Of a DNA stretch of 64,000 nucleotides, positions 49,707 to 57,878 are shown one piece after another. A program made the translations under genes and the position numbers. The notes under the pieces were generated by a model. The model worked only from the letters and a program-made list of their open reading frames with translations, made no database searches and was not told the DNA's origin. Origin of the DNA: Streptomyces sp. cf386 (GTDB taxonomy: Bacteria > Actinomycetota > Actinomycetes > Streptomycetales > Streptomycetaceae). The stretch lies in assembly GCF_900103585.1 (NCBI RefSeq), contig NZ_FNHV01000026.1:53962-117961 (forward strand), read 5' to 3'. Each line of letters starts with the position of its first letter. Within the stretch, counting starts at the first letter, position 1.

Positions 49707-51446
49707 TCAGGGCCGCTTCTCCAGGAACCGCCTCAGTCGCGTGAGCGGCCAGGTGTTGATCACGTCGTCCTTGGTGAGCCAGCCGCGCTGGGCCGTGCCC
49801 ACGCCGTAGCGCAGGTTGGCCAGGTGGATGACGGCGTGGGCGTCACTGTCGACGGCGAACCTCACGCCGTGCCGCCTGGCCCGCAGGATGTCCTCGTCGC
49901 GCAGGTCGAGCCGGTCCGGATGGGAGTTGATCTCCAGGGCCGTACCGGTGCGCGCGCAGGCGGCGAAGACCACGTCGAGGTCGACGTCGATGGCGGGGCG
50001 TTTGCCGAGGAGGCGAGTGGTGGGGTGACCGATGATGTGGACGTGCGGGTTCTCGCAGGCCCGGACGATCCGCCGGGTCAGCGCCTCGCGCCCCTGGTTG
50101 AAGTGCGAGTGCACCGAGGCCACGCACAGATCGAACCCGGCGAGGAACTCCGGCGGCCAGTCCACGTCGCCGTCGGGGCCGATGTTCAGCTCGGCCCCGT
50201 GCAGCACCCGCATGCCGCCCCGCTTACCGCGCTTGCCGTACTCCCCGTCGAGCTCGCGGACGCGTGCGCGCTGGGCCAGGATCCGCTCGTCGGTCATCCG
50301 TTGCATGGCCATGTCGGGCCCGTGGTCGGTGACGGCGTAGTAGGCGTAACCGCGCTCGGCGGCAGCGGCGACCATCTCCTCCAGCGGGGCGAGCCCGTCG
50401 GTGAGGTCGGTGTGGGTGTGCAGGTCGCCCCGGATGTCCTTCTCCTGGACCAGCTCGGGCAGCTCTCCGCGCAGCCCGGCCTCGATCTCGCCCCGGTCCT
50501 CACGCAGGGTGGGCGGGATCCAGGGCAGGCCGAGACGGGCGTACACGTCCTCCTCGGTCTTGGAGACGATCTTCTTGCCGGTCTCGGTGTCGAAGAGCCC
50601 GTACTCGGAGAGCTTGAGCTTCTTGTGCACGGCCATCTCACGGGTGCGGATGTTGTGCGCCTTCGAGCCGGTGAAGTACTGCATCGCCGCGCCCCAGGAG
50701 TCCGGCGGTACGACACGCAGGTCGACCTGGAGGCCCTTGGTGGTGCGGATCGACGTCTTCTTCTCGCCGTGCGCGATGACCTCCGAGACATACGGCAGCT
50801 GGGTGAAGGCCCGCATGATCGGCTGCGGTTTCTTCGCCGCGACGAGGATGTCGATGTCGCCGATCGTCTCGCGGACACGGCGCAGCGATCCGGCGTAGGA
50901 GCAGCGCTCACAGCCGTTGACCTGCGACATCTCGGCGACGATGTCCTCGGCGAGGCTCATGGCGACGTCGATCAGGACGCGGTCGCCGGAGGACTGCAGC
51001 AGGCCGATGCCGTGCAGGATGTTCTCCTCGGTCTTCGGCCCGAAGCCCTTGAGGTCGCGCAGCCGCTCCTCGTGGATGGCGTCGGCGAGTTCCTCGGTCG
51101 TGGAGATGCCCAGCTCCTCGTAGAGGACCAGGGCCTTCTTCGGGCCGAGGGTGGGAATGGCCGTCAGCCGGCGGACACCGGCGGGGATCTTCGCCCGCAG
51201 TTCCTCGACGGCGGAGACGCTGCCGACCGCGAAGTACTCGACGACCTTCTCGGCGATCGACTTGCCGACGCCCGGGATCTCCTTGAGTCCCTTGACGTCG
51301 AGCTTGGACACATCGGCGTGGTGGCCGCCGATCGCCCGGGCGGCCTTCTCGTAGACGCGTGCCTTGAACGCGTCTCCTCCGGTGATCGAGATCAGGTCCG
51401 CGTACTCCTGGAGCAGCGCGGCGACCTCGTCGTTGGGGCGGGCCAC
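49707..51446 (-). CDS. polX: DNA polymerase/3'-5' exonuclease PolX (family X with PHP domain)
   Basis: 579 residues. Order: helix-hairpin-helix region (IPGVGKSIAEKV, IPTLGPKKALVL, LKGFGPKTEENIL), polymerase beta-like palm with the metal-binding GDIDILV, then a C-terminal PHP domain with DLHTHTDLTDG and AVTDHGPDM. Bacterial PolX fills gaps in base-excision repair; the PHP domain supplies manganese-dependent exonuclease activity. The GTG of VARPNDEV is the chosen start because it matches the usual N-terminus of the family. Confidence 0.93.
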   Translation of the reverse strand: MARPNDEVAALLQEYADLISITGGDAFKARVYEKAARAIGGHHADVSKLDVKGLKEIPGVGKSIAEKVVEYFAVGSVSAVEELRAKIPAGVRRLTAIPTLGPKKALVLYEELGISTTEELADAIHEERLRDLKGFGPKTEENILHGIGLLQSSGDRVLIDVAMSLAEDIVAEMSQVNGCERCSYAGSLRRVRETIGDIDILVAAKKPQPIMRAFTQLPYVSEVIAHGEKKTSIRTTKGLQVDLRVVPPDSWGAAMQYFTGSKAHNIRTREMAVHKKLKLSEYGLFDTETGKKIVSKTEEDVYARLGLPWIPPTLREDRGEIEAGLRGELPELVQEKDIRGDLHTHTDLTDGLAPLEEMVAAAAERGYAYYAVTDHGPDMAMQRMTDERILAQRARVRELDGEYGKRGKRGGMRVLHGAELNIGPDGDVDWPPEFLAGFDLCVASVHSHFNQGREALTRRIVRACENPHVHIIGHPTTRLLGKRPAIDVDLDVVFAACARTGTALEINSHPDRLDLRDEDILRARRHGVRFAVDSDAHAVIHLANLRYGVGTAQRGWLTKDDVINTWPLTRLRRFLEKRP

Positions 51447-51514
51447 AGGTCCAGGGTAGGCAAGGTGGGGCCGGGCGGCGCGGGCCGGCGCCGCCGGGCA
51501 CCCGGATGCGGCCT

Positions 51515-52750
51515 CTACTGGCCCAGCGGCGTGGGTGGCGTGGGCGTGGTGTCCAGCACGGGCTTGGTCGGCAGCGGGGGGTGTGCGGGCGTGGCCCGTT
51601 CCTTCGTCAGGGCGGCTGCGATCCTGCGGGCGAGGAGGGGGTCGGCCGGCAGAGTGTGGGCGGCGAACCAGCGGGCGGCCGTGGGGTCGGGGGACGGTTC
51701 GACGAACTCGGCGCCCGCGTAGTCGTCGAGCGGCGGGTCGTAGACGTATCCCGCGACCACGCCGTGGTTCACCAGGCGTTCGAGGAGGGTGTCGCGGTCG
51801 TGGACGAGGAGCGGCACCCGGAACAGGGACGGTGGGCCGTCGCCCGCCCGTTCGCGCAGGGCGGGGGTGGCCCAGGTGGTGCCCGACAGCAGCGAGACAC
51901 CGGTCCGGCGCCGGGCGAGGTCGCCGTCGAGCAGGGTCATGCGCAGCTCCAACTGGCCCCGGACCAGGGCCCCGTGGCGGGAGCGGAAGCCGTGCAGGTC
52001 GACCCGCACCCAGGGTTCGTACGCGGTCAGGCTCGGTGCCTGGCGGGCGCTGCGGGCGAGGCGGGGCGCGTGCAGGGCCATACGGAACTCGTCGCGCTCC
52101 AGCAGCTTCAGTCGCTGCATGGTGCGCCACACCGGGCGGACCAGGTGGAGCGTGCGTACGGCGGACCGGGCCAGCGGGCGCAGCGTGGTGGTCAGGTCGT
52201 CGCGCAGGCGGCGCGGGGTCAGCAGGTCGTCGCGCAGCAGCTCCAGTTCCCGTCGGGTGCGCGCGTCCTCGACGGCGAGGAAACCGCCGGCCATGCCCGC
52301 CACGTGCTTGGACAGGCTGAACGCGGCCGCCGTCCCGAAGGTCCCGATGGGCTGCCCGTCCACATGCGTGCCGATGGCGTGGGCCGCGTCCTCGATCAGG
52401 GGGATCCCCAACTGGTCGCAGCGGCTGCGCAGTTCGACGACACGGTCGGGCAGGCCGTACAGGTTCGTGGTCAGGACGGCGTCCACGTTCCGCCAGGTGG
52501 ACTCCGGTACGGCGGTCGGGTCGATGTTTCCGTCCCACTGAGACACGGGGGCCTGGACGGGGCGCAGTCCGGCGGCGAGGACGACGAAGAGGATCACGTC
52601 GTCGTTCACCGGGGACATCAGCACCCGCCCGCCGGGCCGGCACCAGCGCCGCAGCGCCAGGTAGAGGGCCAGTCGGGCCGAGGGCGTGTAGACGCATTCG
52701 CGTCCGATGCGCCGTGTCATCATCGCGGCGAGCCGCGATCCGTACGGCAT
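51515..52750 (-). CDS. DegT/DnrJ/EryC1-type PLP aminotransferase family protein
   Basis: 411 residues of the sugar aminotransferase fold. IEDAAHAIG gives the cofactor Asp121 and AFSLSKHVAGMAGGFL gives the PLP lysine, Lys148. The C-terminal third is less typical and ends in a Pro/Thr-rich tail. Such enzymes transaminate nucleotide-linked keto-sugars. No sugar nucleotide genes are adjacent; the nearest same-strand neighbour is a CelD-type acyltransferase 160 bases upstream, so a role in surface polysaccharide decoration is possible. ATG at 52750 is preferred (GAGGTGACC upstream). Confidence 0.78.
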   Translation of the reverse strand: MPYGSRLAAMMTRRIGRECVYTPSARLALYLALRRWCRPGGRVLMSPVNDDVILFVVLAAGLRPVQAPVSQWDGNIDPTAVPESTWRNVDAVLTTNLYGLPDRVVELRSRCDQLGIPLIEDAAHAIGTHVDGQPIGTFGTAAAFSLSKHVAGMAGGFLAVEDARTRRELELLRDDLLTPRRLRDDLTTTLRPLARSAVRTLHLVRPVWRTMQRLKLLERDEFRMALHAPRLARSARQAPSLTAYEPWVRVDLHGFRSRHGALVRGQLELRMTLLDGDLARRRTGVSLLSGTTWATPALRERAGDGPPSLFRVPLLVHDRDTLLERLVNHGVVAGYVYDPPLDDYAGAEFVEPSPDPTAARWFAAHTLPADPLLARRIAAALTKERATPAHPPLPTKPVLDTTPTPPTPLGQ

Positions 52751-52909
52751 GGTCACCTCTTCCGTGGAAGGGTACGAAGAAGGTCGCCCGGGGCGGGCGG
52801 TGGTGTGCGTTCGCGCGCGTCGATCCAGGCCGCTGCGCGGGGTGTTGGAGACCGCGAGGGGCCGTGCGGACGACGCCGACGCGTGACGTGTGACAGGGGT
52901 GGATCCCGC

Positions 52910-54037
52910 TCAGCGAGCGCGGGCTCCCATACCCGGTGAGTGGGCCGGGCCCGAGGTACGCAGTGTGCCGACCGTCTTCAGCAGCCGGTCGGCGGGCTCG
53001 CGCAGTCCGGGGTGGGCCAGGACCGTGTTTCTCAGGCCGCGCACCGGTCTGCGCCACATCCGGTGGGCCGCCGCCACCGGGTGCGGGCGGGCCGCGAACC
53101 CTTCGGCCACCCGCAGTTCACGGGTCTTGAGCCAGTCCTTGTACTCCTTCGCGCCGCGCCCCATGTCCATGAGCGTCACGCCGTCCCGGCCCGCTGCGTA
53201 GGCCAGCCTCAGGTGCATCATCAGTCCGGGCGAGTAGTAGCCGAACTCCGGGTCGTAGGCGGTGAACCAGGCCGCGAACACGGTGCGCGACCTGGGCCCG
53301 AAGTGCGCGGCGACGGGCCGGTCACCGGCGTACACCACGGACAGGATGCCGGTGAAGTGCTCCTCGCGGACCTGGAAGAGGTGGTCCACCAGATCGACGA
53401 TCCACGGCTTGGCGAACCGGTCCATCCGCCCCGTCCTGCGGTACTGGGCGGACTTCCACCGCATGAGCGTGCGCAGCACGCGCAGGTCGCGCTCGTCGTA
53501 GACGAACCGCACTTCCCCCGCGTCCCGGCCCAGGCGGCGCTCCTTCTTCAGCGTCGTCTTGGCGTGCCCCGGGTAGGTGACGCGCAGCCATTCCGGATAG
53601 TCGCCCTCGCCGGGCTTCAGGTCGAGCACGGGAGAGGCGAACGTCCCCGTGACGTACGGGCCGAACGGCTGCTGCTCCTCCACGAGGTGATCGAACTCGA
53701 AGACCGACATGCCGCAGGCCCGCAGCAGTCGGCGGGTGTCCCAGCTGACTCCCGGCCGGTGCACCAGGGCCTGGCAGTCGGAGAGGCCTAAACCGATGGC
53801 GCGGCCGACGCCTGCCGCGTTGCGCTCGTACGGGAAGAAACCGACGGCCTCCCCGTTCTCGTGCAGCACCGCGACCCGGGCCCCACCGCGGTACCTGCCC
53901 ACGCCGACCGTGAACTCCGGTGCCAGAAAGGGGTTCGCGTAGTCGGGTGACTCGTCCATCGCGCGGTGCCACGCCCGGCGCAGCGACTCGTTCAGCTCCT
54001 CGGGTCTGTGAATCGTGATGGCGCTCGTGGATCGCAT
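52910..54037 (-). CDS. GNAT-fold acyltransferase, CelD/BcsL (FemAB-like) family
   Basis: 375 residues with the Acetyltransf_6 arrangement: NPFLAPEFTVGVG near the N-terminus, a FemAB-like core with KTTLKKERRLGRDAGEVRF, GDRPVAAHFGPR and YSPGLMMHLRLAYAAGRDGVTLMDMGRG. Relatives are encoded in exopolysaccharide loci, where they are thought to acylate sugars. There is no signal peptide. It lies upstream of the DegT-type aminotransferase on the same strand. A 12-bp inverted repeat lies in its 5' region. Confidence 0.8.
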   Translation of the reverse strand: MRSTSAITIHRPEELNESLRRAWHRAMDESPDYANPFLAPEFTVGVGRYRGGARVAVLHENGEAVGFFPYERNAAGVGRAIGLGLSDCQALVHRPGVSWDTRRLLRACGMSVFEFDHLVEEQQPFGPYVTGTFASPVLDLKPGEGDYPEWLRVTYPGHAKTTLKKERRLGRDAGEVRFVYDERDLRVLRTLMRWKSAQYRRTGRMDRFAKPWIVDLVDHLFQVREEHFTGILSVVYAGDRPVAAHFGPRSRTVFAAWFTAYDPEFGYYSPGLMMHLRLAYAAGRDGVTLMDMGRGAKEYKDWLKTRELRVAEGFAARPHPVAAAHRMWRRPVRGLRNTVLAHPGLREPADRLLKTVGTLRTSGPAHSPGMGARAR

Positions 54038-54080
54038 GGCGACCGCTCCCCCCAGAGTCCCCCCAGGACGCCCTATTGGC

Positions 54081-54122
54081 GCCTCGTCACATTTACGCCC
54101 ATGTCGAACTATGTGACGAGGC
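54081..54122. repeat. 12-bp perfect inverted repeat upstream of CelD-type gene
   Basis: GCCTCGTCACAT at 54081-54092 pairs exactly with ATGTGACGAGGC at 54111-54122, separated by 18 bases. It is 44 bases before the start codon. It may be an operator for a dimeric regulator or a leader hairpin. Together with the fragments next to it, it fills the 425-base gap between genes at 54038-54462. Confidence 0.7.
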
Positions 54123-54175
54123 TCAAACGTCGCGAAACAGCACGCACGCTGTCAAGGCGCAGGTGCGAACCTTTA

Positions 54176-54447
54176 GCTGTGCTTGGTCAGGCCCCGACCA
54201 ACAGACAACAGATGGAACTTGGTGAGGCCTCCGTTGAAGCGGAAGTTGTCGTCGGAGACGAGACACCAGGGCGGCACCCTGGCCGTACAGCGCGTTGGAG
54301 ATCTCCTTGCCCTTCGCCGGGACGCTGAACGCGTGCCCGAGAAGATCCGTACCGAGCTCGAAGCGGCCGCCGGCAATCTCCGAGATCCTCGCGATCAACG
54401 ACACCGACTTCGTCACCGTGGAGCGGTCCTTCGCCTCCGGTGTCGGC
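54176..54447. pseudogene. possible remnants of an esterase-like phytase gene, in opposite orientations
   Basis: Two short pieces resemble the secreted esterase-like phytase family. On the minus strand, 54265 to 54176 encodes LVSDDNFRFNGGLTKFHLLS, like the family's C-terminal SDDNF segment. On the plus strand, 54373-54447 encodes ISEILAINDTDFVTVERSF, like the family's ISDIL...ERSF segment, which normally comes earlier in the same chain. Neither lies in an intact gene, and their orientations disagree, so this looks like rearranged debris. Identification rests on memory of the family and is tentative. Confidence 0.4.
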
Positions 54448-54462
54448 GGGCGACGCCCTACG

Positions 54463-55227
54463 TCAGCGGATCGCGACGACGACATGACTGTCGCCGTACT
54501 GCCAGACGGCGCCGACATGTCGGAAGCCCGCCTGCCGCAACAGCCGTTCGTGCCCGGACACGGACAGGCGCGCCGCGCTGTCGGTCCCGGTGACCGGCTC
54601 CCGGCGGCGCCGTTCGGCGAGCAGGTCGGTCAGCTCGGGGTCCTGCGCGACGGCCGTCCACCAGGAGTCCCAGTCCTCCTGCGCCAGGGCGTGCCCGCGT
54701 TCGGCGTGCCGGCTGCCGACGCACCCGGCGAGGGCGGCGAGCTCGGTGTCGTCGTGCGGGAAGTGGTCGCCGTTGACGAGGACGCCGCCGGGCCGCAGCA
54801 GTGCCGCGAGCTGCCGGTAGGTGCGGTGCAGGGCGTCCGGGCTGAGGTAGTGCAGTGCCGTCGTCGACACGGCCGCGTCCAGCGGGCGTTCCAGGTGCAG
54901 GGCGTGGGTCCAGCCGTCCTCGCCGATCACCGCGTCGACGTAGCGGGCCGCGTCCGCGTGGTGAGTGCGGGCCAACTCCAGCAGCAGGGGGTCCCGGTCG
55001 ACGGCGACGATGTCGGCGTCCGGGAGTCTGCGCACCAGTCGTGCCGCGAGCGATCCGGGACCGCAGCCGAGATCGACGACCAGCGGACGCGCCGACCGGC
55101 CGGCCACGGCCCGCTCGACGACGTCGGCGATCACCGTGAACCGCTCCTCGCGGTCCACGGCGTACCGCTGCTGCTGGCGCTCCCAGCGCTCCACCCATCG
55201 CTCCGCCGTTGCCAGGCTCAGCCCCAT
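54463..55227 (-). CDS. class I SAM-dependent methyltransferase
   Basis: 254 residues from the chosen start. The SAM loop is VVDLGCGPGSLAARL, an acidic ribose-binding loop is IVAVDRDPLLL, and LLRPGGVLVNGDHF is the post-motif region. Substrate unknown. The ATG of MGLSLATAERW is preferred since AAGGTGG precedes it and a Zur-like box then sits at a normal promoter distance. A GTG at 55281 would add 18 residues but leaves only 7 bases after that box. Confidence 0.8.
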   Translation of the reverse strand: MGLSLATAERWVERWERQQQRYAVDREERFTVIADVVERAVAGRSARPLVVDLGCGPGSLAARLVRRLPDADIVAVDRDPLLLELARTHHADAARYVDAVIGEDGWTHALHLERPLDAAVSTTALHYLSPDALHRTYRQLAALLRPGGVLVNGDHFPHDDTELAALAGCVGSRHAERGHALAQEDWDSWWTAVAQDPELTDLLAERRRREPVTGTDSAARLSVSGHERLLRQAGFRHVGAVWQYGDSHVVVAIR

Positions 55228-55288
55228 CCGGTCGTGCCACCTTGCCGTCTCGCACCTGTTCCACGCTGTCGGCGCCGACACTACTAGG

Positions 55289-55303
55289 TGGAAACGGTTC
55301 CCA
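55289..55303. promoter_or_regulatory. candidate Zur box
   Basis: TGGAAACGGTTCCCA is a 7-1-7 dyad with one mismatch between arms. It shares 11 of 15 positions with the Streptomyces Zur box TGAAAACGATTTTCA as I remember it. It precedes the methyltransferase gene. Confidence 0.4.
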
Positions 55304-55323
55304 TTCCCTCTAATGGCGGTACG

Positions 55324-56541
55324 TCACCCGAGGGTGGCAAGGACGCCCAACAGGCGGTCGATCTCCTCGACGGTGTTGTAGACGTGCAGGCTCACCCGCA
55401 CCGAGCCGGTCCGCTCCCCCGCGCGGCCCTGGCAGTGCTGGTCGGAGCGGATCATGAAGCCGTGGCTGAACAGGATGAAGCCCAGGTCCGAGGAGTCGAT
55501 GGCGTGGTGTCGGAAGGTGACGATGCCCTGGCGCCGCTGCACGGACGAGTCGGCGGCCAGGCTGGCCCGACAGCCGAGGATCTCGTAGGCGTCGAGGTGG
55601 CGCAGGCCGTCGGTGAGCCGGGCAGCCAGGGCGACAGTCCACCGCTCGATCCGGTCGGCGCCGACGGTGTCCAGCCAGTCCAGGGCGGTGGCGAGCGAGG
55701 CGACGCCGACCGTGTTGGGAGTGCCGGACCAGCCGCCCGGGGTGAACTCCGGTCCGCGTGTCTGACGGGCCCAGACGGCGCCCGTGCCGGGCAGGGCCAT
55801 GGCCTTGTGCCCGGAGAAGACGACGAAGTCGACGTCCAGATCGGCCACGGACACCGGCAGATGGCCGATGCTCTGGGCCGCGTCCAGACAGATGACCGCG
55901 TCCGGGCCGACCACCCGGCGGATGCGGTGGATGTTCATGTCGCCGCCGTACACATGGTGGACGTGGGTGGCGGCGACGAACCGGGTTCGCCCACCAGCGA
56001 GTTCGGCGAGCGCGATGTGGTCGTAGTCGCCGGAAGAGCGCTGGTACGGCATCGGGCGGACCCGGATGTGCACGCCCTGCCGGGCCAGTTGCCGCTGGGC
56101 CTCCAGCCAGGGCGCGATGTTGGCCTCGTGGTCGGCGACCGGGACGACGATCTCGTCTCCGTCGGCGAGGAGATCGGGCAGCCAGTCACGGGCGATGGTG
56201 CGCAGCCCCTCGGTGGTGCCGCTCGTGAAGTGCACGGCCGAGCGCTCCGGGGCGGGGTCGTCGAGGAACCCCTTCACCCGGTCGCGGGCCTGCTCGATCA
56301 GGGTGGTGGTCCGGTTGGCCCAGGGGTAGGTGCCGCGTCCGGCGTTGGCGTTGGTCGTGGTGAGGTAGGTGTGGACGGCGTCGAGCACGGCCTGCGGTTT
56401 CTGGGCGGTGGCCGCGCTGTCGAGATACGCCAGTTCCGGGTGTGCGGTGACGATGGGGAACTGGGCGCGCAGCGTGCGCTGCCACTCCCCCAACTCCTCG
56501 ATGAGGGCGGGGCCTTGGATATCGGTCCTGGGCGCGGTCAT
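55324..56541 (-). CDS. class V aminotransferase / SufS-like cysteine desulfurase family protein
   Basis: 405 residues of PLP fold type I. AYLDSAATAQKPQAVLDAV starts the domain, CLDAAQSIGHLPV contains the cofactor Asp, and the PLP lysine is in VFSGHKAMALPG. IRSDQHCQG (Cys370) aligns with the RTGHHCAQP loop of SufS, so the persulfide-forming cysteine of desulfurases is present. It is the last gene of a three-gene set, 5 bases after the cysteine synthase-rhodanese fusion. It may act on cysteine or on a product of its neighbours. Confidence 0.88.
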   Translation of the reverse strand: MTAPRTDIQGPALIEELGEWQRTLRAQFPIVTAHPELAYLDSAATAQKPQAVLDAVHTYLTTTNANAGRGTYPWANRTTTLIEQARDRVKGFLDDPAPERSAVHFTSGTTEGLRTIARDWLPDLLADGDEIVVPVADHEANIAPWLEAQRQLARQGVHIRVRPMPYQRSSGDYDHIALAELAGGRTRFVAATHVHHVYGGDMNIHRIRRVVGPDAVICLDAAQSIGHLPVSVADLDVDFVVFSGHKAMALPGTGAVWARQTRGPEFTPGGWSGTPNTVGVASLATALDWLDTVGADRIERWTVALAARLTDGLRHLDAYEILGCRASLAADSSVQRRQGIVTFRHHAIDSSDLGFILFSHGFMIRSDQHCQGRAGERTGSVRVSLHVYNTVEEIDRLLGVLATLG

Positions 56542-56546
56542 CGGCG

Positions 56547-57878
56547 TCAGTCCCGTACGAGGGGTGCGCCCGCGTCGCGCCAGGCGATGATGCCGCCGGT
56601 CAGACTGCGGACGTCCGGGTGGCCCAGCCGGGTCAGCAGGGCGGCGTAGCGGGCGGACTTCTCGCCGACCGGGCAGGCCAGCAGGACCGGGCGGGAACGG
56701 CTGAACGGCAGCCCGCCGTGCAGGAGTTCCTCGAAGAGCTCGTCGACGATGTTGACCGAGCCGTCGATGTGCAGGGCGGCGTAGGCGTACGGGCCGCGCA
56801 GGTCGACGACGAGCGGTTCGCCGGTGCCGATCCACGTCTGGGCGTCGGCGACGCCGATGGCCGGAGCCGTGCGGATCTCGGCGTCCGTCAGGTCGGCCGG
56901 GGAGTTCCTGCGGCGCGGGCGGCCGAAGAGGTCGGGGCGCCGCTGACGGACGTAGCTCAGATAGCTCTCGACTCGGTCGCAGACGATGAAGACCGCGGAC
57001 TGGCGCTCCGTCAGTTCCTTGTCGATGGGCTGAAGTTCGCGTACGGCGCCGAAGTAGGCGGCGCCTCCGGTGGGTCCGGCCAGGATTCCGCAGCGGCGGT
57101 TGAGGGCCAGCATTCCCTCGATCGCCTCGTCGGCGGTCACCGACTCGATGGTGTCGTAGGTGCCGGGGTCGAACAGGCCCACCTCGTGCGCCTCGTCGAT
57201 GGTGCGGATGCCGGGGACGAAGTCGGACTTGGCCGCGACCAGCCCGACGACCTGTACGGCGGGGTCGTGTTCGCGCAGGGCGCGGGCGACTCCGGTGGAG
57301 GAACCGGCGGTGCCCACGCAGGCGATGAACCAGTCCGGGGCCCGGCCGTCCAGGTCCTTGACGATCTCCGGTCCGGTGCCGGTGAAGTGGGCCTCGGTGT
57401 TGCGCGGGTTGAAGTACTGGTCGGTGTGCAGATAGGTGCTGTCGGGCTCGGAGAGGGTGCGGTGGAACAGGGTGAGCGGGTCATCGGTGGCGGTCGGGTC
57501 CAGACACTCGCTCTGGCCGGGGAGTTCCTCGATCTCCGCGCCGAGCAGCAGGAGCAAATCCTTGATCTCCGGTATGCGCATCCGGTTGGTGACGCTCTTG
57601 AAGGTCAGGCCGTGCATGCCCGCGAGGACGGCCAGGGCCTTGGCGGTGTTGCCGCTCGACAGCTCGACGACCTGCCCGCCTTCTCCGGCGGGGGCCGAGG
57701 CCGCGGCGGTCAGATGCGGTCGGGCCATGTTCCAGGCGGCGCGGTCCTTCACCGAGCCGAAGGGGTTGAGCAGTTCCAGCTTGGCGTACAGGTCGATGTT
57801 GCTCAGGCCGTGCACGGCCGGGTCGATGCGCACCAGCGGTGTGTTGCCGATGGCGTCGGTGATGCTGTCGTACCTCAC
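56547..57878 (-). CDS. cysteine synthase-like PLP enzyme fused to a rhodanese domain
   Basis: 443 residues. The N-terminal part (1 to about 330) is fold type II: IGNTPLVRID, PLP lysine Lys44 in GSVKDRAAW, SSGNTAKALAVLAG (cofactor phosphate/substrate loop) and GPTGGAAYFGAV. The C-terminal part (about 345-443) is a rhodanese domain with VVDLRGPYAYAALHIDGSVN and active loop CPVGEKS, Cys402. The fusion suggests that sulfur from a PLP reaction is passed on as persulfide. GTG start overlapping the upstream stop (GTGA). It is flanked by two other PLP enzymes in the same operon. The product is unknown. Confidence 0.88.
   Translation of the reverse strand: MRYDSITDAIGNTPLVRIDPAVHGLSNIDLYAKLELLNPFGSVKDRAAWNMARPHLTAAASAPAGEGGQVVELSSGNTAKALAVLAGMHGLTFKSVTNRMRIPEIKDLLLLLGAEIEELPGQSECLDPTATDDPLTLFHRTLSEPDSTYLHTDQYFNPRNTEAHFTGTGPEIVKDLDGRAPDWFIACVGTAGSSTGVARALREHDPAVQVVGLVAAKSDFVPGIRTIDEAHEVGLFDPGTYDTIESVTADEAIEGMLALNRRCGILAGPTGGAAYFGAVRELQPIDKELTERQSAVFIVCDRVESYLSYVRQRRPDLFGRPRRRNSPADLTDAEIRTAPAIGVADAQTWIGTGEPLVVDLRGPYAYAALHIDGSVNIVDELFEELLHGGLPFSRSRPVLLACPVGEKSARYAALLTRLGHPDVRSLTGGIIAWRDAGAPLVRD

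Noticed and set aside
54123..54518. 131-codon minus-strand frame as an intact gene
   Set aside because: It overlaps the methyltransferase end, its translation shows no fold, and the recognisable peptide pieces lie in other frames; treated as debris.
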